DNA of 64,000 bases from positions 1-64,000 of the forward strand of contig CAXIWQ010000200.1 of the NCBI GenBank assembly GCA_964036275.1, written 5' to 3'. A model generated the notes under the pieces. It worked only from the letters and a program-made list of their open reading frames with translations. It searched no databases and was not told where the DNA came from. A program made the position numbers and the translations under genes. This DNA comes from Litoditis marina (lineage: Eukaryota > Nematoda > Chromadorea > Rhabditida > Rhabditidae). Below are positions 22,760 through 35,600 of the stretch, one piece after another (position 1 is the first letter of the stretch; every line of letters begins with the position of its first letter).

Positions 22760-23500
22760 AAACTGGACAATCTGTCCACTTTTTATCCTCAAGGATATTG
22801 AAAAACTTTCCTCGGGACAAAAATTGGACAACCTGTTTACTTTTTGTCTTCAGGAAACCAACTGGACTGGACAATCTGTCCACCTTTTGTCCTCAAGGAT
22901 GTTGAAAACATTACCTCGGGACAAAAATTGGACAATCTGTTCACTTTTTGTCCTCAAGGATGTTGGAAACATTACCTTGGGACAAAAATTGGACGACCTG
23001 TTTCCTTTTTGTCTTCAGGAAACCAACTGGACAATCTCTCCACCTTTTGTCCTCAAGGACGTTGAAAACATTACCTCGGGACAAAAATTGGACAATCTGT
23101 CCACTTTTTGTCCTCAAGGATGTTGAAAACATTTCCTCGATACAAAAATTGGACGACCTGTTTCCTTTTTGTCTTCAGGAAACCAACTCGACAATCTGTC
23201 CACCTTTTGTCCTCAAGGATGTTGAAAACATTACCTTGGGACAAAAATTGGACAATCTGTCCACTTTCTGTCCCCAAGGATGTTGAAAACATTTCCTCGG
23301 CACAAAACTTGGACAACCTGTTTACTTTTTGTCCTCAAGGATGTTGAAAACATTCCTCGGGACAAAAATTGGACAACTTGTTTAATTTTTGTCTTCAGGA
23401 AACCAACTGGACAATCTGTCCACTATTGTCCTCAAGGATGTTGAAAACATTTCCTCGGGACAAAAATTGGACAACCTGTTTACTTTTTGTCTTCAGGAAA

Positions 23501-23740
23501 CAATATAATAATAATCTTTTACGGCAACTATTTCAGCCGTGTGCTTTATTGAGAAAATTACATAATCACACACAAATCATATATCAACCGTAGAAGGACT
23601 GTCCGTAGAGGGGTGGAGATAGGCATGGGTGAGCTTTGTAACCAGCTCATGCGGTCCGCCAGACAGATACCGCGGCGAGCGGGGATCGAACCCAGGTCTG
23701 TGGAGCGACAGCCGAACGCTAACCACTTGACCACTCGGCC
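23501..23740 (-). mobile_element. tRNA-derived SINE, full 240-bp copy
   Basis: Complete copy with intact AATAAA (TTTATT on the + strand), A and B boxes and the ATT tail. It lies 981 bp from the previous full copy. Confidence 0.88.
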
Positions 23741-24615
23741 AAACTGGACAATCTGTCCACTTTTTGTCCTCATGGATATTGAAAAACTTTCCTCGGGACA
23801 AAAATTGGACAATCTGTCCACTTTGTGTCTTCAGGAAACCAACTGGACAATCTCTCCACCTTTTGTCCTCAAGGACGTTGAAAACGTTACCTCGGGACAA
23901 AAATTGGACAATCTGTCCACTTTTTGTCCCCAAGGATGTTGAAAACATTTCCTCGATACAAAAATTGGACGACCTGTTTCCTTTTTGTCTTCAGGAAACC
24001 AACTGGACAATCTGTCCACCTTTTGTCCTCAAGGATGTTGAAAACATTACCTTGGGACAAAAATTGGACAATCTGTCCACCTTTTGTCCTCAAGGATGTT
24101 GAAAACATTACCTTGGGACAAAAATTGGACAATCTGTCCACTTTCTGTCCCCAAGGATGTTGAAAACATTTCCTCGGGACAAAACTTGGACAACCTGTTT
24201 ACTTTTTGTCTTCAGGAAACAAACTGGACAATCTGTCCACTTTTTGTCCTCAAGGATATTAAAAAACTATCCTCGGGACAAAAATTGGACAACCTGTTTA
24301 CTTTTTGTCTTCAGGAAACAAACTGGACAATCTGTCCACTTTTTGTCCTCAAGGATGTTGAAAACATTACCTCGGGACAAAAAGTGGACAACCTGTTTAC
24401 TTTTTGTCTTCAGGAAACAAACTGGAAAATCTGTCCACTTTTTGTCCTCAAGGATGTTGAAAACATTTCCTCGGGACAAAAATTGGACAACTTGTTTAAT
24501 TTTTGTCTTCAGGAAACCAACTGGACAATCTGTCCACCTTTTGTCCTCAAGGATGTTGAAAACATTTCCTCGGGACAAAAATTGGACAACCTGTTTACTT
24601 TTTGTCTTCAGGAAA

Positions 24616-24649
24616 CACAGCCGAACGCTAACCACTTGACCACTCGGCC
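24616..24649 (-). mobile_element. 34-bp SINE head fragment, duplicate
   Basis: Identical in extent and junctions to the fragment at 22091-22124, at an offset of 2525 bp. It is part of the segmental duplication within satellite B. Confidence 0.8.
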
Positions 24650-25044
24650 AAACTGGACAATCTGTCCACGTTTTGTCCTCAAGGATATTGAAAAACTTTC
24701 CTCGGGACAAAAATTGGACAACCTGTTTACTTTTTGTCTTCAGGAAACAAACTGGACAATCTGTCCACTTTTTGTCCTCAAGGATGTTGAAAACATTACC
24801 TCGGGACAAAAAGTGGACAACCTGTTTACTTTTTGTCTTCAGGAAACAAACTGGACAATCTGTCCTATTTTTGTCCTCAAGGATGTTGAAAACATTTCCT
24901 CGGGACAAAAATTGGACAACTTGTTTAATTTTTGTCTTCAGGAAACCAACTGGACAATCTGTCCACCTTTTGTCCTCAAGGATGTTGAAAACATTTCCTC
25001 GGGACAAAAATTGGACAACCTGTTTACTTTTTGTCTTCAGGAAA

Positions 25045-25246
25045 CAATATAATAATAATCTTTTACGGCAACTATTTCAGCCATGTGCTTTATCGAGAAA
25101 ATTACATAATCACACACAAATCATATATCAACCGTAGAAGGACTGTCCGTAGAGGGGTGGAGATAGGCATGGGTGAGCTTTGTAACCAGCTCATGCGGTC
25201 CGCCAGACAGATACCGCGGCGAGCGGGGATCGAACCCAGGTCTGTG
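25045..25246 (-). mobile_element. SINE truncated by the satellite B to C junction
   Basis: Tail, body and B box are present. The copy stops at GGTCTGTG, where satellite C begins with TTCGTTCATG, so the first 40 or so bases of the tRNA head, including the A box, are missing. It carries the same GATAAA change as the copy at 22520, 2525 bp away. Confidence 0.85.
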
Positions 25247-26656
25247 TTCGTTCATGTTTAGACAACTCTATTTCACCCTCCCGTGCGTGTACTGACCGAC
25301 GTATCGCATCCGAAATCCGCAGAAACCTCAAGACAACTCTATATTCTCAACACCACAATTACAGAAAACTGAATAAAAGTATTGTTAGAGAAGGTTCCAG
25401 AGCATCAGTTCACTACAGTGATTCGTTCATGTCTAGACAACTCTATTTCACCCTCGCGTGCGTGTACTGACCGACGTATCGCATCCGAAATCCGCAGAAA
25501 CCTCAAGACATCTTTATATTCTCGACACCACAAATACAGCAAACTGAATAAAAGTATTGTTAGAGAAGGTTCCAGAGCATCAGTTCACTACAGTTATTCG
25601 TTTATGTTTAGACAACTCTATTTCACCCTCACGTGCGTGTACTGACCGACTTATCGCATCCGAACACCGCAGAAACCTCACGACATCTTTATTTTCTCAT
25701 CACCACAAATACAGAAAACTGAATGAAAGTATTGTTAGACAAGGTTCCAGATCATCAGTTCACTACAGTAATTCGTTCATGTTTAGACGACTCTATTTCA
25801 CCCTCACGTGCGTGTACTGACCGACTTATCGCATCCGAACACCGCAGAAACCTCACGACATCTCTATATTCTCAACACCACAAATACAGAAAACTGAATA
25901 AAAGTATTGGTAGACAAGGTTCCAGATCATCAGTTCACTACAGTAATTCGTTCATGTTAAGACAACTCTATTTCACCCTCACGTGCGTGTACTGACCGAC
26001 GTATCGCATCCGAACTTCGCAGAAACCTCAAGACATCTCTATATTCTCAACACCACAAATACAGAAAACTGAATAAAAGTATTGTTAGAGAAGGTTCCAG
26101 AGCATCAGTTCACTACAGTAATTCGTTCATGTTTAGAAAACTCTATTTCACCCTCGCGTGCGTGTACTGACCGACGTATCGCATCCGAAATCCGCAGAAA
26201 CCTCAAGACATCTCTATATTCTCAACACCACAAATACAGAAAACTGAATAAAAGTATTGTTAGAGAAGGTTCCAGAGCATCAGTTCACTACAGTAATTCG
26301 TTCATGTTTAGAAAACTCTATTTCACCCTCGCGTGCGTGTACTGACCGACGTATCGCATCCAAAATCCGCAGAAACCTCGAGACATCTCTATATTCTCAA
26401 CTCCACAAAGACCGAAAACTGAATAAAAGTATTGTTAGAGAAGGTTCCAGAGCATCAGTTAACTACAGTAATTCGTTCATGTTTAGACAACTCTATTTCA
26501 CCCACACGTGCGTGTACTGACCGACGTTTCGCATCCGAAATGCGCAGAAACCTCAAGACATCTCTATATTCTCAACACCACAAATACAGAAAACTGAATA
26601 AACGTATTGTTAGAGAAGGTTCCAGAGCATCAGTTCACTACAGTAATTCGTTCATG
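25247..26656 (+). repeat. Satellite C array, + orientation (short arm)
   Basis: Eight copies of a 175-bp monomer with landmarks TTCGTTCATGTTTAGACAAC, CACGTGCGTGTACTGACCGA, CATCCGAA and GTATTGTTAGAGAAGG. It starts at a truncated SINE and ends at a point of inversion. Each monomer gives the same 87-codon open frame at 175-bp spacing, which shifts frame every repeat and so is not a gene. Confidence 0.96.
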
Positions 26657-29600
26657 ATGTTCTGGAACCTTCTCTAACAACACTTTTATTCAGTTTTCTG
26701 TATGTGTGGTGTTGAGAATATAGAGATGTCTTGAGGTTTCTGCGGATTTCGGATGCGATACGTCGATCAGTAGACGCACGTGAGGGTGAAATATAGTTGT
26801 CTAAACATGAACGAATAACTGTAGTGAACTGATGCTCTGGAACCTTCTCTAACAATACTTTTATTCAGTTTTCTGTATTTGTGGTAATGAGAAGATAAAG
26901 ATGTCGTGAGGTTTCTGCGGATTCGGATGCGATACGTCGGTCAGTACACGCACATGAGGGTGAAATAGAGTTGTCTAAACATGAACAAATTACTGTAGTG
27001 AACTGATGATCTGGAACCTTGTCTAACAATACTTTTATTTAGTTCTCTGTATTTGTGGTAATGAGAAGATAAAGATGTCGTGAGGTTTCTGCGGATTTCG
27101 GATGCGATACGTCGTTCAGTACACGCACGTGAGGTTGAAATAGAGTTGTCTGAAAATGAACGAATTACTGTAGTGAACTGATGCTCTGGAACCTTCTCTA
27201 ACAATACTTTTATTCAGTTTTCTGTATGTGTGGTGTTGAGAATATAGAGATGTCTTGAGGTTTCTGCGGATTTCGGATGCGATACGTCGGTCAGTACACG
27301 CACGTGAGGGTGAAATAGAGTTGTCTAAACATGAAAGAATTACTGTAGTGAACTGATGATCTGGAACTTTGTCTAACAATACTTTTATTCAGTTTTCTGT
27401 ATTTGTGGTGATGAGAAGATAAAGATGTCGTGAGGTTTCTGCGGTGTTCGGATGCGATACGTCGGTCAGTACACGCACGTGAGGGTGAAATAGAGTTGTC
27501 TAAACATGAACGAATTACTGTAGTGAACTGATGATCTGGAGCCTTGTCTAACAATACTTTTATTCAGTTTTCTGTATTTGTGGTGATGAGAAGATAAAGA
27601 TGTCGTGAGGTTTCTGCGGTGTTCGGATGCGATACGTCGGTCAGTACACGCACGTGAGGGTGAAATGGAGTTGTCTGAACATGAACGAATTACTGTAGTG
27701 AACTGATGATCTGGAACCTTGTCTAACAATACTTTTATTCAGTCGTCTGTATTTGTGGTGATGAGAAAATAAAGATGTCGTGAGGTTTCTGCGGTGTTCG
27801 GATGCGATAAGTCGGTCAGTACACGCACGTGAGGGTGAAATAGAGTTTTCTAAACATGAGCGAATTACTGTAGTGAACTGATGATCTGGAACCTTGTCTA
27901 ACAATACTTTTATTCAGTTTTCTGTATTTGTGGTAATGAGAAGATAAAGATGTCGTGAGGTTTCTGCGGATTTCGGATGCGATACGTCAGTCAGTACACG
28001 CACGTGAGGGTGAAATAGAGTTTTCTAAACATGAACGAATTACTGTAGTGAACTGATGCTCTGGAACCTTCTCTAACAATACTTTTATTCAGTTTTCTGT
28101 ATTTGTGGTGTTGAGAATATAGAGATGTCTTGAGGTTTCTGCGGAGTTCGGATGCGATACGTCGGTCAGTACACGCACGCGAGGGTGAAATAGAGTTGTC
28201 TTAACATGTACAAATTACTGTAGTGAACTGATGCTCTGGAACCTTCTCTAACAATACTTTTATTCAGTTTTCTGTATGTGTGGTGTTGAGAATATAGAGA
28301 TGTCTTGAGGTTTCTGCGAAGTTCGGATGCGATACGTCGGTCAGTACACGCACGTGAGGGTGAAATAGAGTTGTCTAAACATGAACGAATTACTGTAGTG
28401 AACGGATGATCTGGAACCTTGTCTACCAATACTTTTATTCAGTTTTCTGTATTTGTGGTAATGAGAAGATAACGATGTCGTGAGGTTTCTGCGGATTTCG
28501 GATGCGATACGTCGGTCAGTACACGCACGTGAGGGTGAAATAGAGTTGTCTAAACATGAACGAATTACTGTAGTGAACTGATGATCTGGAGCCTTGTCTA
28601 ACAATACTTTTATTCAGTTTTCTGTATTTGTGGTGATGAGAAGATAAAGATGTCGTGAGGTTTCTGCGGTGTTCGGATGCGATACGTCGGTCAGTACACG
28701 CACGTGAGGGTGAAATGGAGTTGTCTAAACATGAACGAATTACTGTAGTGAACTGATGATCTGGAACCTTGTCTAACAATACTTTTATTCAGTCGTCTGT
28801 ATTTGTGGTGATGAGAAAATAAAGATGTCGTGAGGTTTCTGCGGTGTTCGGATGCGATAAGTCGGCCAGTACACGCACGTGAGGGTGAAATAGAGTTTTC
28901 TAAACATGAGCGAATTACTGTAGTGAACTGATGATCTGGAACCTTGTCTAACAATACTTTTATTCAGTTTGCTGTATTTGTGGTGTTGAGAATATAAAGA
29001 TGTCTTGAGGTTTCTGCGGATTTCGGATGCGATACGTCAGTCAGTACACGCACGTGAGGGTGAAATAGAGTTTTCTAAACATGAACGAATTACTGTAGTG
29101 AACTGATGCTCTGGAACCTTCTCTAACAATACTTTTATTCAGTTTTCTGTATTTGTGGTGTTGAGAATATAGAGATGTCTTGAGGTTTCTGCGGAGTTCG
29201 GATGCGATACGTCGGTCAGTACACGCACGCGAGGGTGAAATAGAGTTGTCTTAACATGTACAAATTACTGTAGTGAACTGATGCTCTGGAACCTTCTCTA
29301 ACAATACTTTTATTCAGTTTTCTGTATGTGTGGTGTTGAGAATATAGAGATGTCTTGAGGTTTCTGCGAAGTTCGGATGCGATACGTCGGTCAGTACACG
29401 CACGTGAGGGTGAAATGAAGTTGTCTAAACATGAACGAATTACTGTAGTGAACTGATGCTCTGGAACCTTCTCTAACAATACTTTTATTCAGTTTGCTGT
29501 ATTTGTGGTGTTGAGAATATAAAGATGTCTTGAGGTTTCTGCGGATTTCGGATGCGATTCGTCGGTCAGTACACGCACGCGAGGATGAAATAGAGTTTTC

Positions 29601-32600
29601 TAAACATGAACGAATTACTGTAGTGACCTGATGCTCTGGAACCTTCTCTAACAATACTTTTATTCAGTTTTCTGTATTTGTGGTGTTGAGAATATAGAGA
29701 TGTCTTGAGATTTCTGCGGAGTTCGGATGCGATACGTCGGTCAGTACACGCACGCGAGGGTGAAATAGAGTTGTCTTAACATGAACAAATTACTGTAGTG
29801 AACTGATGCTCTGGAACCTTCTCTAACAATACTTTTATTCAATTTTCTGTATTTGTGGTGTTGAGAATATAGAGATGTCTTGAGGTTTCTGCGAAGTTCG
29901 GATGCGATACGTCGGTCAGTACACGCACGTAAGGGTGAAATAGAGTTGTCTAAACATGAACGAATTACTGTAGTGAACTGATGATCTGGAACCTTCTCTA
30001 ACAATACTTTTATTCAGTTTTCTGTATTTGTGGTAATGAGAAGATAACGATGTCGTGAGGTTTCTGCGGATTTCGGATGCGATACGTCAGTCAGTACACG
30101 CACGTGAGGGTGAAATAGAGTTGTCTGAAAATGAACGAATTACTGTAGTGAACTGATGCACTGGAACCTTCTCTAACAATATTTTTATTCAGTTTTCTGT
30201 ATTTGTGGTGTTGAGAATATAAAGATGTCTTGAGGTTTCTGCGGATTTCGGATGCGATACGTCAGTCAGTACACGCACGTGAGGGTGAAATAGAGTTGTC
30301 TAAACATGAACGAATTACTGTAGTGAACTGATGATCTGGAGCCTTGTCTAACAATACTTTTATTCAGTTTTCTGTATTTGTGGTAATGAGAAGATAAAGA
30401 TGTCGTGAGGTTTCTGCGGATTTCGGATGCGATACGTCGGTCAGTACACGCACATGAGGGTGAAATAGAGTTGTCTGAACATGAACAAATTACTGTAGTG
30501 AACTGATGATCTGGAACCTTGTCTAACAATACTTTTATTTAGTTCTCTGTATTTGTGGTAATGAGAAGATAAAGATGTCGTGAGGTTTCTGCGGATTTCG
30601 GATGCGATACGTCGTTCAGTACACGCACGTGAGGGTGAAATAGAGTTGTCTAAACATGAACGAATTACTGTAGTGAACTGATGATCTGGAACTTTGTCTA
30701 ACAATACTTTTATTCAGTTTTCTGTATTTGTGGTGATGTGAAGATAAAGATGTCGTGAGGTTTCTGCGGTGTTCGGATGCGATACGTCGGTCAGTACACG
30801 CACGTGAGGTTGAAATAGAGTTGTCTAAACATGAACGAATTACTGTAGTGAACTGATGATCTGGAACTTTGTCTAACAATACTTTTATTCAGTTTTCTGT
30901 ATTTGTGGTGATGAGAAGATAAAGATGTCGTGAGGTTTCTGCGGTGTTCGGATGCGATACGTCGGTCAGTACACGCACGTGAGGGTGAAATAGAGTTGTC
31001 TAAACATGAACGAATTACTGTAGTGAACTTATGCTCTGGAACCTTCTCTAACAATACTTTTATTCAGTTTTCTGTATGTGTGGTGTTGAGAATATAGAGA
31101 TGTCTTGAGGTTTCTGCGAATTTCGGATGCGATACGTCAATCAGTACACGCACGTGAGGGTGAAATAGAGTTGTCTGAAAATGAACGAATTACTGTAGTG
31201 AACTGATGCACTGGAACCTTCTCTAACAATATTTTTATTCAGTTTTCTGTATTTGTGGTGTTGAGAATATAAAGATGTCTTGAGGTTTCTGCGGATTTCG
31301 GATGCGATACGTCGGTCAGTACACGCACGTGAGGGTGAAATAGAGTTGTCTAAACATGAAAGAATTACTGTAGTGAACTGATGATCTGGAACTTTGTCTA
31401 ACAATACATTTATTCAGTTTTCTGTATTTGTGGTGATGAGAAGATAAAGATGTCGTGAGGTTTCTGCGGTGTTCGGATGCGATACGTCGGTCAGTACACG
31501 CACGTGAGGGTGAAATAGAGTTGTCTAAACATGAACGAATTACTGTAGTGAACTGATGATCTGGAGCCTTGTCTAACAATACTTTTATTCAGTTTTCTGT
31601 ATTTGTGGTGATGAGAAGATAAAGATGTCGTGAGGTTTCTGCGGTGTTCGGATGCGATACGTCGGTCAGTACACGCACGTGAGGTTGAAATAGAGTTGTC
31701 TAAACATGAACGAATTACTGTAGTGAACTGATGATCTGGAACTTTGTCTAACAATACTTTTATTCAGTTTTCTGTATTTGTGGTGATGAGAAGATAAAGA
31801 TGTCGTGAGGTTTCTGCGGTGTTCGGATGCGATACGTCGGTCAGTACACGCACGTGAGGTTGAAATAGAGTTGTCTAAACATGAACGAATTACTGTAGTG
31901 AACTGATGATCTGGAACTTTGTCTAACAATACTTTTATTCAGTTTTCTGTATTTGTGGTGATGAGAAGATAAAGATGTCGTGAGGTTTCTGCGGTGTTCG
32001 GATGCGATACGTCGGTCAGTACACGCACGTGAGGGTGAAATAGAGTTGTCTAAACATGAACGAATTACTGTAGTGAACTTATGCTCTGGAACCTTCTCTA
32101 ACAATACTTTTATTCAGTTTTCTGTATGTGTGGTGTTGAGAATATAGAGATGTCTTGAGGTTTCTGCGAATTTCGGATGCGATACGTCAATCAGTACACG
32201 CACGTGAGGGTGAAATAGAGTTGTCTGAAAATGAACGAATTACTGTAGTGAACTGATGCACTGGAACCTTCTCTAACAATATTTTTATTCAGTTTTCTGT
32301 ATTTGTGGTGTTGAGAATATAAAGATGTCTTGAGGTTTCTGCGGATTTCGGATGCGATACGTCGGTCAGTACACGCACGTGAGGGTGAAATAGAGTTGTC
32401 TAAACATGAAAGAATTACTGTAGTGAACTGATGATCTGGAACTTTGTCTAACAATACTTTTATTCAGTTTTCTGTATTTGTGGTGATGAGAAGATAAAGA
32501 TGTCGTGAGGTTTCTGCGGTGTTCGGATGCGATACGTCGGTCAGTACACGCACGTGAGGGTGAAATAGAGTTGTCTAAACATGAACGAATTACTGTAGTG

Positions 32601-35600
32601 AACTGATGATCTGGAGCCTTGTCTAACAATACTTTTATTCAGTTTTCTGTATTTGTGGTGATGAGAAGATAAAGATGTCGTGAGGTTTCTGCGGTGTTCG
32701 GATGCGATACGTCGGTCAGTACACGCACGTGAGGGTGAAATAGAGTTGTCTAAACATGAACGAATTACTGTAGTGAACTGATGATCTGGAACTTTGTCTA
32801 ACAATACTTTTATTCAGTTTTCTGTATTTGTGGTGATGAGAAGATAAAGATGTCGTGAGGTTTCTGCGGTGTTCGGATGCGATACGTCGTTCAGTACACG
32901 CACGTGAGGGTGAAATAGAGTTGTCTAAACATGAACGAATTACTGTAGTGAACTGATGATCTGGAACTTTGTCTAACAATACTTTTATTCAGTTTTCTGT
33001 ATTTGTGGTGATGAGAAGATAAAGATGTCGTGAGGTTTCTGCGGTGTTCGGATGCGATACTTCGGTCAGTACACGCACGTGAGGGTGAAATAGAGTTGTC
33101 TAAACATGAACGAATTACTGTAGTGAACTTATGCTCTGGAACCTTCTCTAACAATACTTTTATTCAGTTTTCTGTATGTGTGGTGTTGAGAATATAGAGA
33201 TGTCTTGAGGTTTCTGCGAATTTCGGATGTGATACGTCAATCAGTACACGCACGTGAGGGTGAAATAGAGTTGTCTGAAAATGAACGAATTACTGTAGTG
33301 AACTGATGCACTGGAACCTTCTCTAACAATATTTTTATTCAGTTTTCTGTATTTGTGGTGTTGAGAATATAAAGATGTCTTGAGGTTTCTGCGGATTTCG
33401 GATGCGATACGTCGGTCAGTACACGCACGTGAGGGTGAAATAGAGTTGTCTAAACATGAACGAATTACTGTAGTGAACTGATGATCTGGAACTTTGTCTA
33501 ACAATACTTTTATTCAGTTTTCTGTATTTGTGGTGATGAGAAGATAAAGATGTCGTGAGGTTTCTGCGGTGTTCGGATGCGATACGTCGGTCAGTACACG
33601 CACGTGAGGGTGAAATAGAGTTGTCTAAACATGAACGAATTACTGTAGTGAACTTATGCTCTGGAACCTTCTCTAACAATACTTTTATTCAGTTTTCTGT
33701 ATGTGTGGTGTTGAGTATATAGAGATGTCTTGAGGTTTCTGCGAATTTCGGATGCGATACGTCAATCAGTACACGCACGTGAGGGTGAAATAGAGTTGTC
33801 TGAAAATGAACGAATTACTGTAGTGAACTGATGCACTGGAACCTTCTCTAACAATATTTTTATTCAGTTTTCTGTATTTGTGGTGTTGAGAATATAAAGA
33901 TGTCTTGAGGTTTCTGCGGATTTCGGATGCGATACGTCGGTCAGTACACGCACGTGAGGGTGAAATAGAGTTGTCTAAACATGAACGAATTACTGTAGTG
34001 AACTGATGATCTGGAACTTTGTCTAACAATACTTTTATTCAGTTTTCTGTATTTGTGGTGATGAGAAGATAAAGATGTCGTGAGGTTTCTGCGGTGTTCG
34101 GATGCGATACGTCGGTCAGTACACGCACGTGAGGGTGAAATAGAGTTGTCTAAACATGAACGAAATACTGTAGTGAACTGATGATCTGGAGCCTTGTCTA
34201 ACAATACTTTTATTCAGTTTTCTGTATTTGTGGTGATGAGAAGATAAAGATGTCGTGAGGTTTCTGCGGTGTTCGGATGCGATACGTCGGTCAGTACACG
34301 CACGTGAGGGTGAAATAGAGTTGTCTAAACATGAACGAATTACTGTAGTGAACTGATGATCTGGAACTTTGTCTAACAATACTTTTATTCAGTTTTCTGT
34401 ATTTGTGGTGATGAGAAGATAAAGATGTCGTGAGGTTTCTGCGGTGTTCGGATGCGATACGTCGTTCAGTACACGCACGTGAGGGTGAAATAGAGTTGTC
34501 TAAACATGAACGAATTACTGTAGTGAACTGATGATCTGGAACTTTGTCTAACAATACTTTTATTCAGTTTTCTGTATTTGTGGTGATGAGAAGATAAAGA
34601 TGTCGTGAGGTTTCTGCGGTGTTCGGATGCGATACGTCGGTCAGTACACGCACGTGAGGGTGAAATAGAGTTGTCTAAACATGAACGAATTACTGTAGTG
34701 AACTTATGCTCTGGAACCTTCTCTAACAATACTTTTATTCAGTTTTCTGTATGTGTGGTGTTGAGAATATAGAGATGTCTTGAGGTTTCTGCGAATTTCG
34801 GATGCGATACGTCAATCAGTACACGCACGTGAGGGTGAAATAGAGTTGTCTGAAAATGAACGAATTACTGTAGTGAACTGATGCACTGGAACCTTCTCTA
34901 ACAATATTTTTATTCAGTTTTCTGTATTTGTGGTGTTGAGAATATAAAGATGTCTTGAGGTTTCTGCGGATTTCGGATGCGATACGTCGGTCAGTACACG
35001 CACGTGAGGGTGAAATAGAGTTGTCTAAACATGAACGAATTACTGTAGTGAACTTATGCTCTGGAACCTTCTCTAACAATACTTTTATTCAGTTTTCTGT
35101 ATGTGTGGTGTTGAGAATATAGAGATGTCTTGAGGTTTCTGCGAATTTCGGATGCGATACGTCAATCAGTACACGCACGTGAGGGTGAAATAGAGTTGTC
35201 TAAACATGAACGAATTACTGTAGTGAACTGATGATCTGGAACTTTGTCTAACAATACTTTTATTCAGTTTTCTGTATTTGTGGTGTTGAGAATATAAAGA
35301 TGTCTTGAGGTTTCTGCGGATTTCGGATGCGATACGTCGGTCAGTACACGCACGTGAGGGTGAAATAGAGTTGTCTAAACATGAACGAATTACTGTAGTG
35401 AACTGATGATCTGGAACTTTGTCTAACAATACTTTTATTCAGTTTTCTGTATTTGTGGTGATGAGAAGATAAAGATGTCGTGAGGTTTCTGCGGTGTTCG
35501 GATGCGATACGTCGGTCAGTACACGCACGTGAGGGTGAAATAGAGTTGTCTAAACATGAACGAATTACTGTAGTGAACTTATGCTCTGGAACCTTCTCTA

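Larger units (their letters stand above)
18083..25044 (+). repeat. Satellite B array, segment 2, + orientation
   Basis: About 7 kb of 61/38 modules. Variants include TTCTTCGGGAC, TTACCTTGGGAC, CTTTCTGTCCCCAAGG, GATATTGAAAAACTTTCC and, around 19780-20640, CTCAAAGATCTC or GATCTCGAAAAAGATTCC. The longest satellite-derived open frame (423 codons, 18728-19999) is here, along with others of 316 and 322 codons. Two full SINE copies, two 34-bp SINE fragments and a 2.5-kb internal duplication lie within it. I see no independent gene. Confidence 0.95.
21700..25246 (+). repeat. 2525-bp offset duplication in left-hand satellite B
   Basis: The run GATATTAAAAAAC, GGAAAATCTGTCC, 34-bp SINE fragment, TGTCCTATTTTTG, full SINE occurs at 21.7-22.7 kb and again at 24.2-25.2 kb. 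The offset is 2524-2525 bp, with a one-base deletion in the first copy. The second copy ends at the satellite C junction. Confidence 0.83.

Noticed and set aside
14915..25044. Satellite B as a tandem MITE with target-site duplications
   Set aside because: The hairpin modules abut without consistent short duplications between them. Origin from a transposon remains possible but is not shown.
15802..25052. Many long open reading frames in satellite B as a repetitive protein family
   Set aside because: The unit lacks stops in two forward frames and at least one reverse frame, frames switch wherever two 61-bp modules adjoin, and there is no promoter, start context or unique N-terminus. Composition explains them.
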